A DNA stretch of 7,986 nucleotides. Origin: CAUZRD01 sp963582255 (lineage in GTDB: Bacteria; Pseudomonadota; Alphaproteobacteria; Rhizobiales; TMED25). The stretch is taken from the NCBI GenBank assembly GCA_963582255.1, contig CAUZRD010000093.1, forward strand, positions 1 through 7,986. The letters run 5' to 3'. A program made the position numbers and the translations under genes. The notes beneath the pieces are model-generated. The model was not told where the DNA came from. It saw nothing but the letters and a program-made list of their open reading frames with translations, and did not search any database. Of this stretch, positions 1-5,958 are shown piece by piece. The first letter of the stretch is position 1. The number at the start of each line of letters is the position of its first letter.

Positions 1-585
1 GCCCGCTTCATGCATCAGTTCTGTTAACCTTAATCCACATGACGGCACCTTCTCAGAGAGTTTTAAAACAAACGTGTTTCCACATGCAATTGCAACAGGG
101 TACATCCACATTGGAACCATTGCAGGAAAATTAAAAGGAACTATCCCTGCACAAACGCCCATAGGCTGGCGTAAATTATGGCTATCAATGCCTCTTGAGA
201 CATCAGCACTAAAGTCAGATTTTAGGTGATTGTTTATTGCCGTGCAGTATTCAACAATCTCAAGACCTCTTCCTACCTCACCCTTAGCATCTGCAAAGGT
301 TTTTCCATGTTCTTTTGAGATAAGTTCTGCAAGCTCATCGGTGTGCTTAATAATAAGCTCGCGATAGGTAAACATGATTTGAGCTCGCTTAGAGGGAGGA
401 ACTTGACTCCAATCTTCAAAGGCATCACTGGCTACTTGAATGGCCTGAGCAGTATCTTTTGCACTAGCAGCTTCAATTGTCTTAGTGACTTTGCCAGTAG
501 CAGGATTAAAAACACTTAGTGTTCGACCTGAGGATCCAGGGTGTTTCTTTCCACCAATAATATGTTGTAGGTTATTTGAAGGCAT
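1..585 (-). CDS. mmsA: CoA-acylating (methyl)malonate-semialdehyde dehydrogenase, N-terminal part (cut by window edge)
   Basis: The last step of inositol breakdown: malonate semialdehyde plus CoA and NAD+ gives acetyl-CoA, CO2 and NADH; the same family also handles methylmalonate semialdehyde from valine. The frame is open from an ATG at 585 to the window edge, 195 residues of the roughly 500 usual. Family marks seen: an IIGGK N-terminus (9-13), NPATGKV (27-33), EHGKTFADAKGEV (92-104), the MmsA-like block GIVPFNFPAM (147-156) and ACGNTFVLK (167-175). The catalytic Cys half lies outside the window. The usual KPSE after the cofactor-binding loop reads KLSE here (Leu176). The start is forced: an in-frame TAA lies five codons upstream and no other start codon intervenes. 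No clear Shine-Dalgarno precedes it. AT-rich codons contrast with the GC-rich gene at 742-1866. It may be transcribed separately or read through from the iolD operon. The MmsA assignment is firm; the choice between malonate and methylmalonate semialdehyde rests on context. Confidence 0.9.
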   Translation of the reverse strand, partial: MPSNNLQHIIGGKKHPGSSGRTLSVFNPATGKVTKTIEAASAKDTAQAIQVASDAFEDWSQVPPSKRAQIMFTYRELIIKHTDELAELISKEHGKTFADAKGEVGRGLEIVEYCTAINNHLKSDFSADVSRGIDSHNLRQPMGVCAGIVPFNFPAMVPMWMYPVAIACGNTFVLKLSEKVPSCGLRLTELMHEAG

Positions 586-664
586 AAGGGTTAATTTTTA
601 TATTTGGTGTAATTTTTTGATAACAACTATCATTACTATATTTTGGTCGACTTAATAATGACAT
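572..664 (-). CDS. possible 30-codon leader ORF overlapping the mmsA start
   Basis: A short frame starts at ATG 664, six bases after an AAGGA Shine-Dalgarno-like stretch, and ends at TAA 574-572, running 14 bases past the first base of mmsA in another frame. The peptide begins MSLLSRPKYS and ends INPYAFK, with no signal sequence or known domain. Because mmsA has no visible ribosome binding site, stop/restart coupling from this ORF is conceivable. Against it: short ORFs are common by chance in AT-rich spacers, and no attenuator hairpin or codon run was seen. Treat as a hypothesis. Confidence 0.22.
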   Translation of the reverse strand: MSLLSRPKYSNDSCYQKITPNIKINPYAFK

Positions 665-683
665 TTAATTTCCTTGTTGATGG

Positions 684-696
684 TATCCAATGGATA
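684..696. repeat. perfect inverted repeat TATCCA-A-TGGATA in the spacer before mmsA
   Basis: Six-base arms around one central base, in the 156-base gap between the oxidoreductase stop (742) and the mmsA start (585). It lies 20 bases upstream of the leader ORF start on the minus strand. It could be an operator for mmsA; it is too short and lacks a T-tract to be a terminator. Nothing else convincing was found in 586-741 apart from the leader ORF and a weak TTGTTA/TATAAA pair (18-base spacer) so close to the mmsA ATG that the transcript would be nearly leaderless. Confidence 0.35.
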
Positions 697-741
697 TACA
701 TATAGCCTGAACAAGGCTCATTTTATAAGCCCTGTCTGTAG

Positions 742-1866
742 CTAAGACCCAGTACTGACCCATTGCTTCTGACACGCCGATTTTTGTATGGATTCCACAA
801 GGTGCTGAATACGCAGACCCTTGCGGAACGAAAACATCTCCCGACCACTTCCGGCAATGGCGCTCACGAATCCCGCCACTTCGATCGCCTTGAGATCGTT
901 AAACCCGATCTGATGCCCTGGCGCAACGCAGAAATTGCCATAGGGGGGGTGTTCGGGAGCGGCCTCGATCCGGCGGAAGCCGCATCGGCCAGGAGCATCT
1001 TCGGTTGAGTAGAACTGCAGCTCGTTAAAGTGTTCCTGGTTGAAATAGAGTGCACCTTTGGATCCGTAGACCTCGAAATTATGCTGCATCTTGTGGCCTG
1101 TAGAGATCCAGTTGCCCTCGATCGATCCGGTCACTCCGTTACCGAACCGCAGGAATGCACGGCCGATGTCATCCACTTCGATTTTCTGTCGACCCCCCTT
1201 ACCGTTGGGGCGTTGGGCGATGACTGTTACGCAATCACCCATCACCTCGGTGATGGGTCCGAGCAAGAACTCCGCAGTCGCCAGTGCATGGCTGCCCAGA
1301 TCGGCCAGTGCACCGCCACCTGCCGGATCATGGCGGAAGGTGGCCGGGCTGAGTGCGTCGGTCATGTAATCTTCGGCATGAAGCCCCCGATAACCGCGAA
1401 TTTCGCCCAACTCACCAGCTTCGATCATTTCTCTTGCGAGTCCGACCATCGGATTGCAAAGATAGTTGAAGCCAACCTGGGTTTTGACCCCCGCAGACTC
1501 GGCGCTCTCGGCCATTTCGAGTGCATCAGAGGCAAGCGGGGCCAGTGGTTTTTCGCAATAGACATGCTTTCCTGCGGCAATCGCTTTAAGGGCCATTTCC
1601 TTGTGGAGCGCATTTGGCGCGGTAATATCGATCATCTCAATTTCGGGGTTTTCCAGCATCTCACGCCAGTCCGAGGTTGCGTGGCGGAAGCCGAAATCTC
1701 TCGCTGCCTTCGCAGCCGCCTCGTCGGTGATATCGGCTATGGTGTGCAGGTCGATTTGTATCGGCAGGTTAAAAGCTTTCTGGGCCGTTGCATAACCTAA
1801 GACATGGGCTCTGCCCATGAAGCCCGAGCCAATCAGGCCGATGGAGAGTTTGGGTTTTTCAGTCAT
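742..1866 (-). CDS. Gfo/Idh/MocA family NAD(P)-dependent oxidoreductase (probable inositol or related polyol dehydrogenase)
   Basis: A 374-residue protein of the usual length for this family (about 330-390). The N-terminal Rossmann fold shows the dinucleotide motif GSGFMG (13-18). The family EKP motif is at 105-107, giving catalytic Lys106. The second domain carries GGGALADLGSH (183-193), whose Asp189 and His193 correspond by family pattern to the catalytic Asp and His of IolG. It would oxidise a ring or sugar hydroxyl to a ketone, or reverse this, in the cytoplasm. It is clearly different from the shorter IolG at 5959-6966, so a second inositol isomer (scyllo- or chiro-) or inosose reduction is a reasonable inference; the substrate cannot be read from sequence. 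Its ATG overlaps the stop of the upstream remnant (ATGA). A weak AGGG lies 10 bases upstream, inside a small inverted repeat. The gene is GC-rich with G/C-ending codons (57% in 1141-1200, 63% in 961-1020), unlike the SDR and mmsA beside it, which suggests a separate origin. Confidence 0.88.
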   Translation of the reverse strand: MTEKPKLSIGLIGSGFMGRAHVLGYATAQKAFNLPIQIDLHTIADITDEAAAKAARDFGFRHATSDWREMLENPEIEMIDITAPNALHKEMALKAIAAGKHVYCEKPLAPLASDALEMAESAESAGVKTQVGFNYLCNPMVGLAREMIEAGELGEIRGYRGLHAEDYMTDALSPATFRHDPAGGGALADLGSHALATAEFLLGPITEVMGDCVTVIAQRPNGKGGRQKIEVDDIGRAFLRFGNGVTGSIEGNWISTGHKMQHNFEVYGSKGALYFNQEHFNELQFYSTEDAPGRCGFRRIEAAPEHPPYGNFCVAPGHQIGFNDLKAIEVAGFVSAIAGSGREMFSFRKGLRIQHLVESIQKSACQKQWVSTGS

Positions 1867-2168
1867 TTCAGGGTATCCCTGTTCACGATCAAAGAAGGAT
1901 CAATCGTTTGGTTGAGGTAGTTAATTGCATTTTCAATCGATGCGATCGCCATGTCATTGTTGACCTTGGTCAGGACGGTCGGTTCATAAAAATGGCCGGC
2001 GCTGAAGTCAGCGGCCCGTTGCCCGCCAGTTTCCAGCTTTGCACCGTGTTGCAAGGCCTCTTGCACGATGCCGTCAATCTGATTGAGACGCTCTGCGTTG
2101 ATCAGCGGGCCCATCTCAGTCGCCTCGTCCAGTCCATCACCAAGCTGGAGGCCTTTCAGTGTTTTCAT
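1863..2168 (-). pseudogene. aldehyde dehydrogenase remnant joined to a foreign C-terminal tail
   Basis: An intact 101-codon frame, but only a fragment of a gene. Residues 1 to about 75 match the segment of NAD(P)-dependent aldehyde dehydrogenases that follows the catalytic Cys: LGDGLDEATEMGPLIN (9-24), TGG (47-49), FYEPTVLT (60-67) and DMAIA (72-76). The expected continuation (E-E-x-FGP and the C-terminal catalytic-domain strands) is missing, as are the Rossmann domain, catalytic Glu and Cys. Residues from about 76 switch to an unrelated tail ending IDPSLIVNRDTLK, which resembles the C-terminus of D-2-hydroxyacid dehydrogenases (inference from memory of the family). No aldehyde dehydrogenase activity is possible. 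It nevertheless has a strong ribosome binding site and its TGA overlaps the next ATG, so it may still be translated and couple the oxidoreductase gene to the operon. It aligns with the end of the aldehyde dehydrogenase at 6968-7986 but is not a close copy of it. Confidence 0.8.
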
Positions 2169-2171
2169 AAA

Positions 2172-2181
2172 CCCCTCCTTT
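2172..2181 (-). promoter_or_regulatory. strong ribosome binding site before the aldehyde dehydrogenase remnant
   Basis: Read on the minus strand, AAAGGAGGGG fills most of the 13 bases between the SDR stop (TAA, 2184-2182) and the remnant ATG (2168). The AGGAGG core is five bases from the ATG. It is among the best Shine-Dalgarno matches in the window, although it precedes a gene fragment, which argues that the remnant's frame is translated or that the site once served a complete gene. Confidence 0.7.
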
Positions 2182-3000
2182 TTACTCGGTTAGTGGTGTA
2201 TCTGGAGTAGGTGGAGCAAACGAATATCCTCCCCAAACGGATTGATCATAATGAATGACGGCACCGGTCATCATTCCACTGTCATTCGAGGCCAAAAATA
2301 CAACTGATTGGGCAACTTCTTTGGGGTCGATAAGGCGTCCAAAAGGTTGCATAGTTGCAGCTTTTTCCAACCAATCACTATCAGCACCATGGTATTCTCG
2401 TTGGATTCGATCCTCACCGTCAGTTGCCATCCATCCAGGGTTCAATTGATTGACTCTGATACGGTTTCGCAATAAAGCATAGCTAGAGTTGCGTGTCAGT
2501 GTCGACAGCGCACCTTTAGATGCTGAATAGGGTGCAATAAACGGTTGACCGGCCATTGCTGATGTCGATCCGATATTGATTATTGCGCCTTCAATTCCAT
2601 CCCGAATCATTAATTTAGCAACATCCTGCATCAAAAAGAATGGTGCACGAGTATTTATTGCAAACATACGATCAAACAGCTCTTCCGATGTGTTCAAAAG
2701 ATTACCCCTATCCGTTAAACCAGCTGCATTAACTAGAATATCAATGCGTCCAAATATTTTGTCGGCTTGAGTAATCACCTTACGGCAATCGGAAACCCTT
2801 TCAAGGTCGGCGGTCACGAAATGCACCTGCACGCCCGTATCTTGCGTAATTTTTTTTGCAACAGCCTTTCCTTTTTCAGTACTTCGGCCACAAGTAACAA
2901 TACCTTCCACACCATCATCAGCAAACTGACGTGCTATCGCAGCTCCCAACCCCTGCGTTCCACCGGTAACAACTGCGATTTTCCCATCAATGCGGCTCAT
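2182..3000 (-). CDS. classical SDR-family dehydrogenase/reductase in the inositol operon
   Basis: A 272-residue short-chain dehydrogenase, slightly longer than the usual 250. Cofactor motif TGGTQGLG (12-19), NAAG (91-94), active-site Asn116, Ser145 and the YSASK box with Tyr158 and Lys162 give the complete Asn-Ser-Tyr-Lys tetrad; NPG at 187-189 follows. Arg39 just after the second beta strand hints at NADP(H) preference (inference). The C-terminus runs past the common TGAVIHYDQSVWGG-type end into a short proline-rich tail (PPTPDTPLTE). Its ATG overlaps the iolE stop (ATGA), with AAGG eight bases upstream, so it is translated with iolE. By context it should act on an inositol, inosose or derived polyol; the exact substrate is unknown. 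It is noticeably AT-richer (37% GC in 2581-2640) than iolD and the 742-1866 gene. Family assignment is firm, function open. Confidence 0.9.
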   Translation of the reverse strand: MSRIDGKIAVVTGGTQGLGAAIARQFADDGVEGIVTCGRSTEKGKAVAKKITQDTGVQVHFVTADLERVSDCRKVITQADKIFGRIDILVNAAGLTDRGNLLNTSEELFDRMFAINTRAPFFLMQDVAKLMIRDGIEGAIINIGSTSAMAGQPFIAPYSASKGALSTLTRNSSYALLRNRIRVNQLNPGWMATDGEDRIQREYHGADSDWLEKAATMQPFGRLIDPKEVAQSVVFLASNDSGMMTGAVIHYDQSVWGGYSFAPPTPDTPLTE

Positions 3001-3902
3001 GAGATAACCTTATATCCCGCCGCATTCATCACCCTTGTCAACTCGGAACATCCCCTTATGGCCATTTCCAGTGGTGGGTTCTTAACCGGGTCTTGTTCAG
3101 CCTCGATCACGAACCAGCCTTCGTATTCACGAGCAGCAAGCGCTTTGACTATTGCCTCAAAATCGAGTGAACCATCACCGGGGACGGTAAATGCTCCTTT
3201 AATCACTGCATCAAGGAAGCTGTGTTTCTCGCGGTCCAGCTCACTCACAACACCTGATCGGATGTCTTTAGCGTGAACATGACTGATCCGGGAGAAATGC
3301 TTATCGATGACAGCGAAATTATCACCACCTGCAAAAGCCATATGACCAGTATCAAATAATAGAGGAACAGATGAATGCTTCATAAACACATCCAATTCAG
3401 TCTCAGTCTCTACGACAGCACCCATATGGTGATGATAACTTAGTGGCATACCTTCTTTGGCACACCAATCAGCAAAGTTCGAGACCTTACGTCCATAGAT
3501 CTCCATTTCAGTTTCTGAAAGTGACGGCTTTTGCTCGAGTGGCGTATGCCGCTCACCTTGGATCGACCGCGCAGTCTCTCCGTAGACTATGCATGGTGCG
3601 CCTGCAGCCTGAAAGAACGCATGCTGTTCTGCAATGCGGTCCTTTTCCACCTCGATATCACCATCAAGCAAGAGGCCCGAGAACCAGCCACCACAGACCG
3701 ACATGCCATGCTTTTCAAGTACCGGCCCCAACTCACCCATGTTCATCGGAAACCGACGGCCCGTTTCCATGCCCGTCAGCCCCGCTTCCGCACCTTGTCG
3801 CAAGCATTCATCCAGGCTCACGTCATCAGACAACTCTTCCAGGTCGTCGTTCCACCACGCAATTGGTGCTATGCCAAGTTTGACCTTCAGCATCTTTTTC
3901 AT
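2997..3902 (-). CDS. iolE: inosose dehydratase, IolE/MocC-type TIM-barrel protein
   Basis: Dehydrates scyllo-inosose to 3D-(3,5/4)-trihydroxycyclohexane-1,2-dione, the second step of the pathway; the family needs a divalent metal (Mn or Co). The 301-residue length is typical. The IolE signature GIAPIAWWNDDLEEL (10-24) opens the barrel, followed by HHHMG (157-161), DTGHMAFAGGD (184-194), HVHAKD (208-213), PGDGSLDF (241-248) and EAEQDP (267-272). Asp184, His187, His210 and Glu267 are plausible metal or substrate ligands by family pattern. Its ATG overlaps the iolD TGA (ATGA), and GGAGG, formed by the last iolD codons, lies five bases upstream, which favours this start over Met4. The product of IolE is the substrate of IolD, encoded just upstream. 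A more general sugar isomerase/epimerase is the alternative, but the N-terminal motif and neighbours argue for IolE. Confidence 0.92.
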   Translation of the reverse strand: MKKMLKVKLGIAPIAWWNDDLEELSDDVSLDECLRQGAEAGLTGMETGRRFPMNMGELGPVLEKHGMSVCGGWFSGLLLDGDIEVEKDRIAEQHAFFQAAGAPCIVYGETARSIQGERHTPLEQKPSLSETEMEIYGRKVSNFADWCAKEGMPLSYHHHMGAVVETETELDVFMKHSSVPLLFDTGHMAFAGGDNFAVIDKHFSRISHVHAKDIRSGVVSELDREKHSFLDAVIKGAFTVPGDGSLDFEAIVKALAAREYEGWFVIEAEQDPVKNPPLEMAIRGCSELTRVMNAAGYKVIS

Positions 3903-5764
3903 ACCCCCCTCCGTTGTTTCTTGCGGAATTCTTCCTGACCTTTGCGGGCTTCGTTCACACTTTTGCGCGGGCTAATTTCGGGTACACCGACGTACCAATC
4001 CGCGCCACCGGGCGTCCAAGTGTAGGCATCCGACGCAATGCTGATCACTGTCGTGACCTCCGTGGTCTGCGCCCATTCCATTGCGACCTCGAGATCAGCA
4101 AGACTTTCAACGTGGCGGGCCTTTGCTCCCATGGCCTCAGCATGTTTACCAAAATCCACATGGCGTACATTCGCAGGATCAACGACCCGGCTGTCCTTGA
4201 GAAGATTGTTGAACCCAGCCCCACCCATGCCTGTCTGCAGGCGATGGATAACGCCAAAACCCCCATTATCACAGACGATTACGATCATCTTGTGACCAGA
4301 GATCACCGACGAATAGATATCTGAGTTCATCATCATGTAGGAGCCGTCACCAACCAAGACAATCGGCGTACCGCCCGTGCCTTCCAGCGCCATGGCATGA
4401 CCCCAACCACCAGCGATCTCATACCCCATACAAGAATATCCGAACTCGCAATCGAACGTATGAGGCGACTTACAGCGCCAGTTCTTTATGGTCTCGCCTG
4501 GAAGGCCGCCTGCAGCGGTTACCACGACATCTTCGGGCTTAGCCATCTTGTTTATGACGCCAATCACTTGGGCGTAGCTTGGGACCTCTTGGTTTGTTGG
4601 TGCTTGACCTGCATCCAGAAGCTCATTCCACTCTTTATACCAGGTCTGTGCCTGATCCATCCGAGCGGTAGGAGCAACCCAGTCGCCCAGTGCCTTATCA
4701 AGGTCTTGCACACATTCTAATGCGTCACCGACAATTGCCAAAGCGCGGTGCTTGCGCGCGTCAAAACGCGCAGCGTTGATATTGATGAAAGTGGCGTCTT
4801 TCGGAAAGGTCGTCCAAGAGCCTGTCGTGAAGTCCTGCAACCGCGTCCCTATCGCTAGCACCACATCTGCTGTCTCAGAAAGCTGACGCGCAGCCTCCGT
4901 GCCCTCGATTCCCATTGGACCTACATACACCTCATTGTCATGACATACAGCACCCTTGCCTGCGATGGTCTCTGCCATCGGAATGCCGCGCTTCTTGGCG
5001 AAGGCCATCACAGCATCTTCAGCGCCGGAATACCGCACACCACCCCCCGAAATGATTAGAGGATTCTTTGCCGTTTTCAGTACTTCTGCCGCCCCAACCA
5101 CTTGATCAACAGAGGGACGCGGACGTGAGATCGTCCAGGTTTTCTCTTCAAAGAACTCGATTGGATAGTCATAAGCCAGCTCTTGAGTGTCCTGCGGGAT
5201 TCCAATGAAAGCAGGGCCACAATCGGCAGGGTCGAGCATCGTCGCAATCGCTTGCGGCAGCGATTGAATGATCTGTGCGGGATGAACGATCCGGTCCCAA
5301 TAGCGAGAGACCGCCTTAAAGCTGTCATTAACAGAAATTGAGGGGTCACCAAAATGCTCGACCTGCTGCAGAACTGGATCCGGCAAGCGGTTAACATAGG
5401 TGTCACCCGAGATCAGCAGCACAGGCAAGCGATTAGCGTGAGCCACGCCTGCAGCCGTCACCATGTTGGTGGCGCCGGGACCCACCGAGGAGGTGGCAAT
5501 CATAATCTGACGCCGCTTTTTCGCTTTGCCGTATGCAATAGCCGCTAGCGCCATGGATTGTTCATTCTGTCCGCGCCAGGTTGGTAGTTGATCCTGGACG
5601 CGCTCCAACGCTTCCGCGAAACACGTTACATTACCATGCCCAAAAATACCAAATACGCCTGCGAAAAGCGGAACGCGTTCGCCATCTATCTCTGTGAATT
5701 GATTGCAGAGATAGCGAACAAGCGCTTGAGCCATTGTAAGGCGGGATAATTTTTTAGTTGCCAT
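3899..5764 (-). CDS. iolD: 3D-(3,5/4)-trihydroxycyclohexane-1,2-dione hydrolase (ThDP-dependent)
   Basis: Hydrolytically opens the six-membered diketone ring to 5-deoxy-D-glucuronate, the committing step of inositol breakdown. At 621 residues it has full family length. Three ThDP-enzyme domains are visible: the N-terminal pyrimidine-binding domain with the cofactor-activating Glu68 in GQNEQSMA (66-73) and SSVGPGATN (92-100); the central domain (about 222-350) with ISGGGVRYSG (238-247); and the C-terminal pyrophosphate domain with the Mg-ThDP motif starting GDGSY (472-476) and closing at Asp499-Asn500. These residues indicate a competent enzyme. It is the first gene of the minus-strand group, 195 bases from iolG on the other strand; a modest TAGGTAG lies 6 bases upstream of the ATG. 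Its 3' end contains the ribosome binding site for iolE. Acetolactate synthase-like enzymes share the fold, but the length, the GIFGHGNV stretch (39-46) and the adjacent iolE and iolG make IolD the clear reading. Confidence 0.96.
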   Translation of the reverse strand: MATKKLSRLTMAQALVRYLCNQFTEIDGERVPLFAGVFGIFGHGNVTCFAEALERVQDQLPTWRGQNEQSMALAAIAYGKAKKRRQIMIATSSVGPGATNMVTAAGVAHANRLPVLLISGDTYVNRLPDPVLQQVEHFGDPSISVNDSFKAVSRYWDRIVHPAQIIQSLPQAIATMLDPADCGPAFIGIPQDTQELAYDYPIEFFEEKTWTISRPRPSVDQVVGAAEVLKTAKNPLIISGGGVRYSGAEDAVMAFAKKRGIPMAETIAGKGAVCHDNEVYVGPMGIEGTEAARQLSETADVVLAIGTRLQDFTTGSWTTFPKDATFININAARFDARKHRALAIVGDALECVQDLDKALGDWVAPTARMDQAQTWYKEWNELLDAGQAPTNQEVPSYAQVIGVINKMAKPEDVVVTAAGGLPGETIKNWRCKSPHTFDCEFGYSCMGYEIAGGWGHAMALEGTGGTPIVLVGDGSYMMMNSDIYSSVISGHKMIVIVCDNGGFGVIHRLQTGMGGAGFNNLLKDSRVVDPANVRHVDFGKHAEAMGAKARHVESLADLEVAMEWAQTTEVTTVISIASDAYTWTPGGADWYVGVPEISPRKSVNEARKGQEEFRKKQRRGV

Positions 5765-5815
5765 TCAAGTCTACCTAAAGTAAGGAGTCGTAAATTTATT
5801 TTAATATTAAACTCA

Positions 5816-5845
5816 AGTATAAAGTAATATAGTAGCAATTTACAA
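5816..5845 (-). promoter_or_regulatory. iolD: predicted sigma-70-type promoter for the iolD operon
   Basis: On the minus strand a -35 TTGTAA (5845-5840, four of six consensus bases) and a -10 TATACT (5821-5816, five of six) are 18 bases apart, giving a 5' leader of about 45 bases before the iolD ATG. The -35 box falls within the inverted repeat at 5842-5855. AT-rich sequence makes chance matches likely, so support is moderate. Confidence 0.45.
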
Positions 5846-5855
5846 TAAATATTGT
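5842..5855. repeat. inverted repeat ACAATA-AA-TATTGT overlapping the iolD -35 box
   Basis: Perfect six-base arms around two bases. It covers most of the predicted -35 element of the minus-strand promoter, where a bound repressor would block RNA polymerase. Candidate operator. Confidence 0.4.
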
Positions 5856-5865
5856 TAAATTTAAC
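5854..5865. repeat. perfect 12-bp palindrome GTTAAATTTAAC between the divergent promoters
   Basis: Its centre lies between bases 5859 and 5860, about midway between the two predicted -35 boxes (5840-5845 and 5880-5885). That location suits one regulator controlling both directions. AT-only palindromes arise easily in such sequence, but this one includes flanking G and C. Candidate operator. Confidence 0.4.
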
Positions 5866-5866
5866 T

Positions 5867-5886
5867 ATTGCAAAAATAATTGCAAT
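5867..5886. repeat. inverted repeat ATTGCAA-N6-TTGCAAT on the iolG -35 box
   Basis: A perfect seven-base-arm dyad with a six-base spacer (AAATAA), 20 bp in all. Its right arm contains the predicted -35 box of iolG (5880-5885). The size and geometry fit a dimeric helix-turn-helix repressor. It is the strongest operator candidate in the window. Confidence 0.5.
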
Positions 5887-5909
5887 TATAAATTATTATG
5901 CAATATAAT
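5880..5909 (+). promoter_or_regulatory. iolG: predicted sigma-70-type promoter for iolG
   Basis: A -35 TTGCAA (5880-5885, four of six) and a perfect -10 TATAAT (5904-5909) are separated by 18 bases. Transcription would begin near 5916, leaving a leader of about 43 bases to the GTG of iolG. The -35 lies inside the ATTGCAA dyad. Confidence 0.55.
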
Positions 5910-5946
5910 GTAGATGTGAAAAAAATACTTAAAGCAAATACGCTAA

Positions 5947-5952
5947 AAGGAG
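5947..5952 (+). promoter_or_regulatory. iolG: ribosome binding site fixing the GTG start of iolG
   Basis: AAGGAG six bases before the GTG at 5959. An ATG at 5898 opens another frame that stops at 5957, so this site decides for the GTG, which also places the Rossmann strand (LRIAVLGCG) right at the N-terminus as usual for IolG. Confidence 0.75.
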
Positions 5953-5958
5953 ATTAAA

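Noticed and set aside
704..718. Hairpin AGCCT-gaaca-AGGCT downstream of the oxidoreductase stop, as a terminator
   Set aside because: Only five base pairs, and on the relevant minus strand the T-rich tract is missing; the run of T is on the plus strand, where no gene ends.
1030..1800. A 256-codon open frame on the plus strand opposite the Gfo/Idh/MocA gene
   Set aside because: It lies wholly antisense to a gene with clear family motifs; long antisense frames are expected in GC-rich coding DNA, and its peptide shows no domain.
3904..3909. Run of six G (minus strand) at the iolD/iolE overlap as a frameshift site
   Set aside because: iolD and iolE are both complete with proper ends and starts; the run is simply part of the iolE ribosome binding site region.
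3914..4720. Several plus-strand open frames opposite iolD
   Set aside because: They are shadows of iolD, which has full length and a complete ThDP motif set.
5898..5957. A 19-codon frame just before iolG as a leader peptide
   Set aside because: Its ATG lies upstream of the predicted -10 box, so it would not be in the transcript; it also has no ribosome binding site.
5765..5958. GGAA-N6-TTCC operator known for rhizobial IolR
   Set aside because: No such motif could be found in this region on either strand.
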